Virus record (IMG/VR): IMGVR_UViG_3300047319_000700
Location: 1 to 22,874 of that record
Strand: one strand, 5' to 3'
Length of the DNA stretch: 22,874 bases
Source of the DNA: a virus
Part shown: in pieces, positions 1 to 5,505 of the stretch
How positions within the stretch are numbered: the stretch's first letter is position 1
Layout: each line of letters starts with the position of its first letter
Made by a program: the position numbers and the translations under genes
The notes under the pieces: model-generated
What the model was told of the DNA's origin: nothing
The model's database searches: none
What the model saw: only the letters and a program-made list of their open reading frames with translations

Positions 1-128
1 ATCTCGCGTCGGAGCGTTTCCTTGGCCATACGCTTGGCTTCGTCGGTGTAGCGGAACACTTTCATTCGAGCGTTTTTGCGGACATTCCCGCGCGCCTGTT
101 CCTCTGCTGTCAGAATGTGGCGGCTCAT
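1..128 (-). CDS. Small basic protein, C-terminus outside window (partial)
   Basis: I do not recognise this protein. The visible part is the first 42 residues (MSRHILTAEEQARGNVRKNA, then a Lys/Arg-rich stretch containing FRYTDEAKRMAKETLRRE). It is strongly basic and probably helical. The frame is still open at base 1, so the length is unknown. The ATG at 128 overlaps the TGA of the upstream gene as ATGA, and an AGGAG sits about nine bases before it. It is the last visible member of the minus-strand left operon. A small DNA-binding role would fit the charge, but nothing in the sequence shows it. Confidence 0.6.
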   Translation of the reverse strand, partial: MSRHILTAEEQARGNVRKNARMKVFRYTDEAKRMAKETLRRE

Positions 129-451
129 CGTCTCGCTCTCCTGACCAGTCCCAGACACGCCAACGCGAGCACGAACACGGCCCATGACGCTGGTTCGGAA
201 ACAGAGGTCGCCACGGTCGGAACCGCGCCCATAATCGGGCCATATACCGGCATCCAGACCAGGGGCACGGGGACGAACGTATCCACGGGTATAGGTGGCA
301 ACGTCCACCAGACGACGCCTCCCACGGTCACGCAGGACAGCGCGGCGACACTACCAGCGACGATGTTCGGCAGACCCTTGGCGATCGGTGCTGGCAACCA
401 CCGCCAGACCCACCAGCAACGGACCCGGACGTGCGTGCGTAGGAGGATCAT
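125..451 (-). CDS. Two-segment membrane protein with PEP-CTERM-like C-terminus
   Basis: Predicted 108-residue membrane protein. The frame is open back to 529, but the ATG at 451 is preferred: it overlaps the stop of the upstream gene as ATGA and has an AGGGA in front. The N-terminus is Trp- and Arg-rich. A first hydrophobic segment spans about residues 28-51, followed by a Pro/Val-rich middle. The end has an SEP triplet at 85-87, a hydrophobic stretch at 88-103 and a final RRARR. That order, Pro-containing triplet, one helix, then a basic cluster at the very end, is the layout of PEP-CTERM sorting tails recognised by exosortase in Gram-negative bacteria. The usual first Pro is Ser here. Alternatives are a holin-like or superinfection-exclusion membrane protein. 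The membrane topology is fairly safe; the sorting role is inference. Confidence 0.6.
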   Translation of the reverse strand: MILLRTHVRVRCWWVWRWLPAPIAKGLPNIVAGSVAALSCVTVGGVVWWTLPPIPVDTFVPVPLVWMPVYGPIMGAVPTVATSVSEPASWAVFVLALACLGLVRRARR

Positions 452-621
452 TCGAACAAATCCCTGTCTCGCGGCGGTTTCGGTTGGTTCGTTCCCCAAT
501 TCGCTTCGCACATGGCATCGCACCACCATTTATAGACTTCGGTGCTGTCATCGGGCGGACTGATCGGCAATCGTCGAGTTGGCTCGAATTTCCCGCAAAA
601 CGCGCAACGATAATTGTTCAC
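448..621 (-). CDS. Small Cys-pair (probable zinc-binding) protein
   Basis: A 57-residue protein of unknown function. It has C6-x2-C9 and C34-x3-C38, the spacing of a small treble-clef or zinc-ribbon knuckle, with Trp residues around the second pair (KWWC). The tail is charged and ends DRDLFE. The frame is open up to 678, but GTG at 621 is chosen because it overlaps the TGA of the preceding gene as GTGA, like the other junctions of this operon. An ATG at 678 would instead give a 61-nt overlap. Zinc binding is inferred from the cysteine spacing. A role in nucleic-acid or protein contact is possible but not shown. Confidence 0.6.
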   Translation of the reverse strand: MNNYRCAFCGKFEPTRRLPISPPDDSTEVYKWWCDAMCEANWGTNQPKPPRDRDLFE

Positions 622-821
622 TCGAACAACCCCATTTCCGGCGGTCCATCCGTCTCGACGTATTCCGACCGCAACCACGAGTATTCTCCATGTCCGGTGA
701 ACAGAACAGAAACCGTCCGTCCGTCGTTGGACCGATCGCCCGTGACGCCGGCCAGATCAGCGATGTCGGGATTGGCATCGCGACCCGCGTCGGAGAGACG
801 GACCTTCGTGCCGGGGATCAT
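618..821 (-). CDS. Small hypothetical protein, possible SH3/KOW-like barrel
   Basis: A 67-residue protein that I do not recognise. It opens with MIPGTKVRLS and has alternating hydrophobic strands (TVSVLFTG, then HGEYSWLRSEYVE). Short phage proteins with a G-x-x-V-R-L opening and a W-x-R-x-E-Y ending often form a small SH3-type barrel, but this is a weak resemblance by eye. The start is well supported: GGAGGAA lies six bases before the ATG, and the ATG overlaps the stop of the preceding gene. It is part of the minus-strand left operon. Confidence 0.6.
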   Translation of the reverse strand: MIPGTKVRLSDAGRDANPDIADLAGVTGDRSNDGRTVSVLFTGHGEYSWLRSEYVETDGPPEMGLFE

Positions 822-994
822 TGCGTCTTCCTCCGTTCGTCGAGCATCGCCGTCGCTTCCCGCACCTGCCGCACGGTCGGACGCCAGCCCATTTTCCGAT
901 ACAAGCGATACTGAATCCGGTCCATTCGCTCATTCACCGCGAGAAGTCCGTCGAGCAATTGAAGCGCCTCGTCGGTCCATTTCTGCTCACTCAC
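818..994 (-). CDS. Short helical hypothetical protein (58 aa)
   Basis: A 58-residue protein starting with GTG (MSEQKWTDEALQLLDGLLAV). It fills the gap between two better-defined genes exactly: its GTG overlaps the TGA of the upstream gene as GTGA, and its own TGA overlaps the ATG of the next gene. The sequence looks almost wholly helical. The first half is acidic (LLDGLLAVNERMDRIQ) and the second basic (YRLYRKMGWRPTVRQVREA), ending DERRKTQ. The first helix is amphipathic and could form a coiled coil. I recognise no family. The perfect packing between neighbours is the main evidence that it is real. Confidence 0.6.
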   Translation of the reverse strand: MSEQKWTDEALQLLDGLLAVNERMDRIQYRLYRKMGWRPTVRQVREATAMLDERRKTQ

Positions 995-1311
995 TGATCT
1001 GTCGCGCCCGAGGTCGTGTTATGTGCCTTCCGCGCGTGCTTGCCGGTCAGCGGTATGCCACGGTCGTCGAACTCAAGCGCGTCCATCTGTTGCCGCGTCC
1101 TGTGCTCCCGGTGCCAGATTTCCATCTCCGTCGCGATCCGGAACGCGCTGCTGACCTGTGCGCGGTCGGTCTCAGGCCGGGTGCCGAGTTCGATTTGCTG
1201 CAACCGCAACATACACCAGATACGGACAAGCATCGCCGCGTCCCGGTCGTGAGCGGCCACCGTGAACACCGGCTCCCCGGGTTCGGTGACAAGAACAAAC
1301 TCGTCGGTCAT
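991..1311 (-). CDS. Hypothetical protein of the left operon (106 aa)
   Basis: A 106-residue protein of unknown function. The N-terminus reads MTDEFVLVTEPGEPVFTVAA, a strand-like opening. A helix follows around residues 22-42 (DRDAAMLVRIWCMLRLQQIE), then a charged, His/Arg-rich second half. No catalytic motif, signal peptide or membrane span is visible. The ATG is preceded by a distant GAGGA only, so translation may be coupled to the tiny upstream frame, which stops at the same point. It is followed by the GTG of the next gene at its own stop codon. Confidence 0.6.
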   Translation of the reverse strand: MTDEFVLVTEPGEPVFTVAAHDRDAAMLVRIWCMLRLQQIELGTRPETDRAQVSSAFRIATEMEIWHREHRTRQQMDALEFDDRGIPLTGKHARKAHNTTSGATDQ

Positions 1312-1382
1312 TGTGATGTCGCGTCCTCGATATCCCGTGCGATTTTCCGCCGTAGCCGTGCCGCCGTGAGTTCGTCTGGCAT
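1308..1382 (-). CDS. Possible 24-residue microprotein
   Basis: A very short frame, MPDELTAARLRRKIARDIED followed by ATSQ. Its ATG follows GGGGAGGG at about nine bases, a good ribosome site, and its TGA overlaps the ATG of the next gene. It fills the space between the helicase-loader-like gene, which ends at 1387, and the gene starting at 1311. The peptide would be one amphipathic basic helix. It may simply serve to carry ribosomes to the next gene. A different frame starting at 1390 with ATGA overlap encodes an unlikely Arg/His-rich product and was not chosen. Confidence 0.4.
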   Translation of the reverse strand: MPDELTAARLRRKIARDIEDATSQ

Positions 1383-1386
1383 CGGA

Positions 1387-2034
1387 TCATCCCTCCCCAA
1401 ACAGTGCGTCGCCGGGCGGGAACGCGACCGGGACTGGCACGCTATCGAACAGCCCGAGGTTCTGTGGCGCGTGCCTCTGCACCAGTCCGTGCAGCATGTC
1501 CGTCAGAACAGCCTCGCGCGGGTGCCCACGAAGCCCACGGAGGCTCGCCGTGACGTTGGCCGGGTCAGACCAGCTACGGACGGCATCGGCACGCTCAGAC
1601 GCCACACGAGCGGTCCCGGGCCAGATGCCGCGAGCGTCAGGGTATATCCCCTTGCTGTTGAGCCAATAAGCGGTTTTCGGCCCCGGTTGTCCGTTCGAGT
1701 CGGTCAAGATCATTTCGACCACATGCTCTGGAACGATGTCACTACGAAAGCCCGATTGCGCGCGGCGGTTCTGGTCCGAGAACCAGCCCTCGAGCGCGGT
1801 CTTGAGCATCGAGAACGCCGGGAAAAATTCGCATCCATCCACGACGACGGACAGGCTCGCATCGGTCAGGCACATGGACGGCAACTCAGTCGCCAGTTTC
1901 GATGCGTAAAGACCGATCTGCTCCTGCGTCGGGGGTGTCCTGCCCCCAGAGGTCAATAGCGCCAGTCGCGTGACCCAGGAAACGGCTCGCTGTAGGTCTG
2001 TCTTCGATGGTTGCGCCATGGGGATATAACTCAT
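1387..2034 (-). CDS. Phage replication protein, helicase-loader-like
   Basis: A 215-residue protein, probably a helicase loader or replication accessory factor. The core at about residues 35-85 has the pattern of phage loader N-domains: TQEQIGLYASKLATELP, a helix with an AxLSVVVDG run, then FFPAFSMLKTALEGW, the wet-end helix that in this family starts with a W/FFP motif. The C-terminal part is Pro/Gly-rich, without a Walker motif, so it would be a loader lacking its own ATPase. It lies directly after a RepO-like gene, the classic initiator-loader order. Its first 50 codons lie inside the end of that upstream gene in another frame. Starts at 2034 (MSYIPM) or 2019 (MAQPSK) are both possible and neither has a strong ribosome site, so coupling is likely. 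The family call is moderate. Confidence 0.55.
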   Translation of the reverse strand: MSYIPMAQPSKTDLQRAVSWVTRLALLTSGGRTPPTQEQIGLYASKLATELPSMCLTDASLSVVVDGCEFFPAFSMLKTALEGWFSDQNRRAQSGFRSDIVPEHVVEMILTDSNGQPGPKTAYWLNSKGIYPDARGIWPGTARVASERADAVRSWSDPANVTASLRGLRGHPREAVLTDMLHGLVQRHAPQNLGLFDSVPVPVAFPPGDALFGEG

Positions 2035-2353
2035 CCAGAGGGGTCAGGAGATCGAGGCGCAGATCGCGGACCATCCGCGTGGCGCCAGTATCGTATCGGT
2101 CGTGCTGAACGCAAACAGGCGCGGTATCGGTTTCGTATTGCCACCGTTCCTGGTTGAGCCATGTCGCCGGGTGCGGTTGATATTGCCGTTCGGAGCTGAA
2201 TGCGTAGTGGATAAGTCCGTCGATGATCGTCTCGGGATCGGCGCCCATGATCGCCTTGGACCATGCGAGACGGGCCATTTTTTTGACCGTCTTCCTCGGA
2301 TAGAGTGACCAGAAACGATCAAATTGGCTTGTATGAGCGGAAATTTCGCTCAT
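1886..2353 (-). CDS. Phage replication protein, RepO-type C-terminal domain
   Basis: A 155-residue protein. Residues 11-70 carry a motif widely seen at the C-terminus of phage replication initiators and primosomal proteins: FDRFWSLYPRK, KMARLAWSKA, ADPETIIDGLIHYA and HPATWLNQERW. In larger relatives this follows a winged-helix origin-binding domain; here it starts almost at residue 1, so the origin-binding half is missing or encoded elsewhere. The C-terminal third (LLTPLDELYPHGATIEDR and on) is read in the region that also encodes the start of the loader-like protein. The ATG at 2353 has no good ribosome site but overlaps the stop of a 20-codon leader frame, which does. Its likely job is helping assemble the replication complex on phage DNA. 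Confidence 0.65.
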   Translation of the reverse strand: MSEISAHTSQFDRFWSLYPRKTVKKMARLAWSKAIMGADPETIIDGLIHYAFSSERQYQPHPATWLNQERWQYETDTAPVCVQHDRYDTGATRMVRDLRLDLLTPLDELYPHGATIEDRPTASRFLGHATGAIDLWGQDTPDAGADRSLRIETGD

Positions 2354-2354
2354 A
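2332..2354. repeat. Inverted repeat over the start of the replication gene
   Basis: The arms TATGAGCG and CGCTCATA are perfect complements around a short AT-rich centre (AAATTT with one extra G). The element covers the ATG at 2353. A related short palindrome, CGCTCAGAGCG, lies at 2480-2490, and another CCGCTCA half-site lies near 2378. The repeated GAGCG/CGCTC half-sites suggest an operator or an RNA hairpin that masks the start codon. Nothing in the window identifies the binding protein. Confidence 0.4.
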
Positions 2355-2412
2355 TGTCGGAATCCGAACGGAACTTCCGCTCAGTCATGGTATTCATTAC
2401 CTCGGTGTTCAT
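2350..2412 (-). CDS. Possible 20-residue leader peptide before the replication genes
   Basis: The frame encodes MNTEVMNTMTERKFRSDSDI and stops at ATATGA, so its stop overlaps the ATG of the replication gene. GAGAGAGG lies about eight bases before its ATG and is the only good ribosome site in this stretch. The replication gene has none. It may be a real microprotein or just a translation-coupling leader. The two further in-frame ATGs could be internal starts. The call rests on geometry, not on homology. Confidence 0.4.
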   Translation of the reverse strand: MNTEVMNTMTERKFRSDSDI

Positions 2413-2600
2413 TCGCGGCGTTCCTCTCTCTCGGTTCGGAGGACACGCTTGCGAAAACCAACTGGCGCTTGTATCTCGGCGCTCAGAGCGGTCGTCGCAA
2501 ACCCTGTGACCTCCAGGGTTAAGGCTTCAAGCGGGATGGGTTTCGCAGGCCCATCCCCACCGTTCTTATGACAGCAACGTGAACCTGGACCGGGGCATCG
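2413..2600 (-). promoter_or_regulatory. Intergenic region with two hairpins upstream of the replication genes
   Basis: This 188-nt non-coding stretch holds two inverted repeats: AACCCTG with CAGGGTT (2500-2506 and 2514-2520), and GGGATGGG with CCCATCCC (2533-2540 and 2550-2557). Neither is followed by a convincing T-run on either strand. They may be weak terminators for the two genes upstream or a structured 5' leader. The palindrome CGCTCAGAGCG is at 2480-2490. A candidate minus-strand promoter could start at TTGCGA near 2496, but no good -10 follows. The region probably controls the replication genes. Confidence 0.4.
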
Positions 2601-2876
2601 TCAAGCGGTTTGACGCCACTTCGCGCGTTCCCGACACGCCGACCGATACTCGCGGCGGATCACGTCCTCCAGGCGGTCAGGCATCGATATCAGCGTGTAG
2701 CCGAGAGGTGCGAGATTCTCACATGCCTGTCGGATGTTCTTGCCGTCGATCTCGTAGACGTTGGTGCCTAGGCACCTGAATATGCGGATTGTCTCGCCAT
2801 CCGGGCCATCATCGCGGAGGAATACATCGCCGTCATCGGTCCAGACGCGGCGGCTGCGGTGAGTATGGGTAGTCAT
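2601..2876 (-). CDS. Hypothetical protein (91 aa)
   Basis: A 91-residue protein that I do not recognise. The frame is open to 2951, but the ATG at 2876 is preferred: GGGGAAGG lies eight bases before it and it starts five bases after the upstream stop. The N-terminal half (RRVWTDDGDVFLRDDGPDGE) is acidic and strand-rich. Then comes IRIFRCLGTNVYEIDGKNIR, and the last third is helical and basic (DRLEDVIRREYRSACRERAK). Two cysteines are present but not in a metal-binding spacing. It forms a two-gene unit with the gene at 2881-3174, just downstream of the divergent control region. Confidence 0.6.
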   Translation of the reverse strand: MTTHTHRSRRVWTDDGDVFLRDDGPDGETIRIFRCLGTNVYEIDGKNIRQACENLAPLGYTLISMPDRLEDVIRREYRSACRERAKWRQTA

Positions 2877-2880
2877 TGGA

Positions 2881-3174
2881 TCAACCTTCCCCGACCAGAG
2901 TGTAAACCGTCCGGTAGTAGCGGCATTGCCCCTCGCCGCCACGGTAGCCATTCCCGAGCCTCAGAACCTCGTTCTCGGTCTCGGTGTTGATCAGCTTGCT
3001 GCCGGAGAGCGCGCGAGCCATGCGATAGGGGATCGTCCCCTCGAACGCGAAATATTCAACGCGGTAGGTTCCGGGTTGGCATTCGGCGGTCGCGGCGTCA
3101 TCGGAGTTGATGACCAGAGTATCGGTCTGGGTCTGTTTGGCTTTGTCGCGAAGCCAGTTCAATTCGTTCGCCAT
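2881..3174 (-). CDS. Hypothetical protein, first gene of the left operon (97 aa)
   Basis: A 97-residue protein of unknown function. A short helix (MANELNWLRDKAKQTQTD) leads into a strand-rich body (TLVINSDDAATA, YRVEYFAFEGTIPYRMARAL) and a C-terminus with GNGYRGGEGQCRYYRTVYTL. The many Tyr residues and alternating strands suggest a small beta fold. GGAG lies seven bases before the ATG. As the first gene on the minus side of the divergent region 3175-3330, it should be among the earliest expressed if that region holds the early promoter. Confidence 0.6.
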   Translation of the reverse strand: MANELNWLRDKAKQTQTDTLVINSDDAATAECQPGTYRVEYFAFEGTIPYRMARALSGSKLINTETENEVLRLGNGYRGGEGQCRYYRTVYTLVGEG

Positions 3175-3330
3175 CTTCTGTCTCCGCCCCTGGTGATCCG
3201 CGAGGCGCCGGCCGTGGAAGCACCTTGGCCTAACCGTATAATTCCGTCAAGCGATTATTTTTCCTTGCGCCAATTATCTACGAGAATTACGTTGGCGAGC
3301 GGATAATTCAATATGTGAGAGGTCACACCA
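3175..3330. promoter_or_regulatory. Divergent control region between left operon and regulator operon
   Basis: This 156-nt gap separates oppositely directed operons and is AT-rich at 3231-3310, unlike the surrounding DNA. On the plus strand, GATAAT at 3302-3307 could be a -10. TTGCGC at 3265-3270 with TACGTT 17 bases later is a weaker alternative. GAGAGG precedes the ATG of the plus gene by eight bases. On the minus strand, TTGACG (3250-3245) resembles a -35, but no good -10 follows at 16-18 bases. Arms ATAAT and ATTAT (3238-3242 and 3254-3258) and CCAA and TTGG (3270-3273 and 3292-3295) could be operator halves. The exact promoters are not settled. Confidence 0.45.
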
Positions 3331-3837
3331 ATGCCAGGGAAACTCCAATGGTCCGACGACCGGACCCAATACGTCACCGCGCGCCGACAGGTCGGTATCC
3401 CGTGGGACGCGATCGCGATGGAAATGCGCCAGAAATGGCCTGGCGAGCGAATATCCAGACAGGCCATATGCAATCACATGCGCGATCTTGGCCTACTCGA
3501 ATCGATGTCCTGGCCGAATGTCCCGATCCGCCTGGTATCGCAGGCTTCGCCATGGAACCAGGCGACCGTCGATGTCGCGGTGAGTATGCGGAACCAGGGC
3601 AAACTCTGGCGCGAGATCGAGACAGCCACGGGCATCGACCGGCAGGCCGTCGCGCACTATCTCCGCCGCCAGGGGCTCATTAGCAAAGCAGCGGACAAGC
3701 CGATCCGGACCCAGCGGCCAGTCCACGAAATCAATCCCGAGTTTCACGATACGCGATGGGCCATGCCTCCCGGGCATCCCGTGAGTTGGGGCGCGATTAC
3801 CGACGGCACATGCCTCGAAGGGATCGCATACCCATGA
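3331..3837 (+). CDS. Regulator with two helix-turn-helix units, GcrA-like in form
   Basis: A 168-residue protein, likely DNA-binding. Two similar units are visible. Unit one, about residues 7-55, reads WSDDRTQYVTARRQVGIPWD and later ISRQAICNHMRDLGL. Unit two, about 75-116, reads WNQATVDVAVSMRNQGKLWR and later IDRQAVAHYLRRQGL. Each has a leading Trp, a helix, and an S/D-R-Q-A-x-x-H recognition helix ending in GL, the shape of the N-terminal helix-turn-helix of GcrA. The C-terminal part (from about 120) has no Cys cluster, so it is not a full GcrA. GAGAGG lies eight bases upstream, and its TGA overlaps the ATG of the GcrA gene. It probably regulates transcription; the target is unknown. Confidence 0.65.
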   Translation: MPGKLQWSDDRTQYVTARRQVGIPWDAIAMEMRQKWPGERISRQAICNHMRDLGLLESMSWPNVPIRLVSQASPWNQATVDVAVSMRNQGKLWREIETATGIDRQAVAHYLRRQGLISKAADKPIRTQRPVHEINPEFHDTRWAMPPGHPVSWGAITDGTCLEGIAYP

Positions 3838-4430
3838 GCATTTCACCCTCATCATGGCCAGCGGACGACGATCAATCACTCCGGGAATTGTGGTCCAAGG
3901 GACTGCCCTCGGTTGATATCGGACGCATCTTGCACCGGACGAAAAATTCCATCATCGGTCGCGCTCATCGTCTGAACCTGGAACGCAGGCAGTCGATATT
4001 CGTCAACGTCGAACTCTACGGCCCACCGACCAGGGCGACGTGGCGCGATCGGGTCTCACGCGCGGCACAGCAAGAGCGTAGGGACGTGCCATCGCCTAAA
4101 CAGGCATCAACCCTGCCACCGCTCAAGAGCGGCCTGGAACCGCATCCCAAGCCCACCGTGCTACGGATCGTCAGAACCAGACCGCCGGCGCCTCGTCTCT
4201 ACGTCCCCCAACGCCCGCTGCCACCGACTGACGTGCAACCCCCACGCCCCGAACGTGTCCAGCGGCCTCCCGTGTTCGCCGGCGCGTGCTGCTGGCCGAT
4301 CGGGGAACCTCGCGCGGCTGATTTCCGTTTCTGCGACGAACCGCTGACCACGCACCGGAATTATTGTGAGCAGCATCACTCGATCGGATACGTTAGGCGA
4401 TCGGACCCGTTGACCTACGCCGCCGACTGA
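3834..4430 (+). CDS. gcrA: GcrA-family cell-cycle regulator homolog
   Basis: A 198-residue GcrA homolog. Residues 8-50 form the N-terminal helix-turn-helix (WPADDDQSLRELWSKGLPS, then TKNSIIGRAHRLNLERR, matching the GcrA pattern N-x-I-I-G-R/K-x-H-R-L). A Pro-rich linker covers 60-148. The C-terminal domain has CCWPIGEPRAADFRFCDEP, then YCEQHHSIGYV, the conserved Cys/Trp-Pro-Ile-Gly segment of the family. In Caulobacter, GcrA binds sigma-70 through its C-terminal domain and activates promoters carrying GANTC sites methylated by CcrM. A phage copy could redirect host sigma-70 holoenzyme or keep host cell-cycle genes on. The ATG at 3834 is chosen for its ATGA overlap with the upstream gene; the frame is open further back. 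No CcrM-type methylase is visible here. Confidence 0.88.
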   Translation: MSISPSSWPADDDQSLRELWSKGLPSVDIGRILHRTKNSIIGRAHRLNLERRQSIFVNVELYGPPTRATWRDRVSRAAQQERRDVPSPKQASTLPPLKSGLEPHPKPTVLRIVRTRPPAPRLYVPQRPLPPTDVQPPRPERVQRPPVFAGACCWPIGEPRAADFRFCDEPLTTHRNYCEQHHSIGYVRRSDPLTYAAD

Positions 4431-4444
4431 CGCACAAAAGGAAA

Positions 4445-4468
4445 CGGGGTGCCGAAACACCCCGCTTT
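4445..4468 (+). terminator. Rho-independent terminator after GcrA gene
   Basis: A stem CGGGGTG (4445-4451) and CACCCCG (4458-4464) closes a CCGAAA loop and is followed by CTTTC. On the minus strand the same stem is followed by TTTCCTTTTG, so it can also stop the minus-strand operon that ends at 4481. It is placed between converging genes, as expected for a bidirectional terminator. Confidence 0.8.
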
Positions 4469-4480
4469 CAACGAACCAAC

Positions 4481-4684
4481 TCAGCCCGTTCGCCCCCACG
4501 TGACCGGGCTTTTTCTTGTCAGAGTGTCAGCCTCACGATCCCATCTCTCCAGAGCAGCGATGGCAGAACGCAACGCCTCGCGTTCCGGTTGCCCGATTGT
4601 GGGGCCTCCCACGGGATAGAGATCGTCAATTCGTTGCAGCCAAACCCGCGCAGCTTCGATCACGGCTCGCTCACGATCGCTCAT
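4481..4684 (-). CDS. Helical hypothetical protein (67 aa)
   Basis: A 67-residue protein with a mostly helical sequence: MSDRERAVIEAARVWLQRID, a short loop (YPVGGPTIGQ), then PEREALRSAIAALERWDREA. Proteins of this type, two helices separated by a short loop with an E-R-x-A-L-x-x-A-I-x-A-L run, are common unknowns in phage early regions. No catalytic residues stand out. The ATG overlaps the stop of the gene upstream (4681-4938) as ATGA. It is the last gene of a four-gene minus-strand group ending at the terminator 4445-4468. Confidence 0.6.
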   Translation of the reverse strand: MSDRERAVIEAARVWLQRIDDLYPVGGPTIGQPEREALRSAIAALERWDREADTLTRKSPVTWGRTG

Positions 4685-4938
4685 GCCACCATCCCCGCGT
4701 CAATTCGCGCCTGCATGGCGCACTGCTGGCAATACGGCTCAACTTTACCGTCCTCGAACGTAACCATCTCGGTCGCCGGTTCGCGGCAGCCGATCCCCTC
4801 ACAGAACACTTCGATCGTGCCCTCGTGGCACTTCTCGCACCGCCCGGCGTAGGACACGTCCGGATCGTTCCCCCCGTAGCGGGACTTCCAGAGCCGCCCC
4901 TCGCCGTCGCATTCATCGCAAATCCGCATGATGCTCAT
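4681..4938 (-). CDS. Cys-rich zinc-ribbon protein (85 aa)
   Basis: An 85-residue protein with four cysteine pairs: C7-x2-C10, C34-x2-C37, C46-x4-C51 and C70-x2-C73. The first two, CDEC-DGEG and CEKCHEG, resemble the C-x-x-C-x-G-x-G repeats of the DnaJ zinc centre. The last two resemble a zinc knuckle. Two bound zinc ions are likely. There is no J domain, so it is not a DnaJ. Small proteins like this often contact nucleic acid or a host protein. The start at 4938 is supported by AGGAG six bases before the ATG. It begins one base after the stop of the upstream gene. Confidence 0.65.
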   Translation of the reverse strand: MSIMRICDECDGEGRLWKSRYGGNDPDVSYAGRCEKCHEGTIEVFCEGIGCREPATEMVTFEDGKVEPYCQQCAMQARIDAGMVA

Positions 4939-4939
4939 G

Positions 4940-5155
4940 TCAGTCTCCTAAAGCCACGCGGCCCAAATCAGTGACGCTGGCCGAGGCTTTCCCGCCAGAA
5001 TAATAAGCCGCCCGCATCAATCCACGCTCCAGAAGGGTCTGCACTTGGCGCGTGACCGGCTCGCCGTCGATCAGCCACGTCCAGCGATAGCGGATGCAAA
5101 CGCCCTCGATGTGGTCTTTCGTCATGACCACACGCTGCTTGTCGGTCAGTTTCAT
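4940..5155 (-). CDS. Small winged-helix-like hypothetical protein (71 aa)
   Basis: A 71-residue protein. The ATG at 5155 (MKLTDKQRVVMTKDHIEGVC) is chosen because AGGAG lies seven bases before it; the frame is open to 5230 but lacks a ribosome site there. The arrangement, helix, strand (RYRWTWLI), then VTRQVQTLLERGLMRAAYYSG and a final SVTDLGRVALGD, resembles a short winged helix, where TLLERGLM would be the recognition helix and the last strands the wing. That fold is a guess from the pattern; the function is unknown. Confidence 0.55.
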   Translation of the reverse strand: MKLTDKQRVVMTKDHIEGVCIRYRWTWLIDGEPVTRQVQTLLERGLMRAAYYSGGKASASVTDLGRVALGD

Positions 5156-5186
5156 CTCATGTCTCCTGTTGGCCGAAGCCGATGGG

Positions 5187-5369
5187 TCAGAAACCAAGCG
5201 TGCGGCAGGTATCAACGGTGTGTTCACCAATCGCCGCGATAATCTTGCTCATGAGAGTGATCGCGTCGTTCTCGGTCACGCATCCGAAGTTTTCGCCGTT
5301 GAGCCGAACGTCATAGACGCGCGACCCGTCCGAAAGCCTATCTTCGATGATTTGAATTGTGTGTTCCAT
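5187..5369 (-). CDS. Small hypothetical protein, first of minus-strand group (60 aa)
   Basis: A 60-residue protein that I do not recognise. It starts MEHTIQIIEDRLSDGSRVYD, continues with strands (VRLNGENFGCV), then a helix (ENDAITLMSKIIAAIGEH). The pattern is beta-beta-helix with no motif. The ATG at 5369 has AGGAG eight bases before it. The frame is open to 5594, but the extra N-terminal part would run across the CATAC repeats and has no ribosome site. It faces the ribbon-helix-helix gene across a 136-nt divergent region and may be controlled from there. Confidence 0.55.
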   Translation of the reverse strand: MEHTIQIIEDRLSDGSRVYDVRLNGENFGCVTENDAITLMSKIIAAIGEHTVDTCRTLGF

Positions 5370-5505
5370 CTGGTGTGCTCCTGCTGTAAGGGAGTTGTCG
5401 CACATACAGGTTAGTCGGTCAACAGGAAAATGCACATACGAAAGATAATTCGTGCATACGGTTTGCGGGTGTCCTATATGACGAACATACATCAGGACAA
5501 AGGCC
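5370..5505. promoter_or_regulatory. Divergent control region with CATAC repeats
   Basis: This 136-nt region between the minus gene at 5369 and the plus gene at 5506 is richer in A and T than its flanks. On the plus strand, TATATG at 5475-5480 can be a -10. The -35 position around 5452-5457 coincides with one CATAC copy, and another copy (5485-5490) sits at the likely transcription start. On the minus strand, TTGACC (5423-5418) resembles a -35 but its -10 is poor. The placement of the repeats fits repression or activation by a sequence-specific protein. Confidence 0.5.

Noticed and set aside
1172-1390. Minus-strand frame of 72 codons with an ATGA overlap at 1390
   Set aside because: Despite the neat start, the product is an Arg/His/Gly-rich sequence antisense-like in composition and overlaps the 991-1311 gene almost fully. 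The 24-codon frame at 1382 fits the spacing better.
295-1959. Long plus-strand open frame (554 codons) across the left arm
   Set aside because: It lies antisense to a chain of minus-strand genes with ribosome sites and stop-start overlaps. Its product is Arg/Ser/Pro-rich with no recognisable motif.
2500-2557. Two hairpins as rho-independent terminators
   Set aside because: Both stems are good but neither is followed by a T-run on either strand, so they are listed only as part of a regulatory region.
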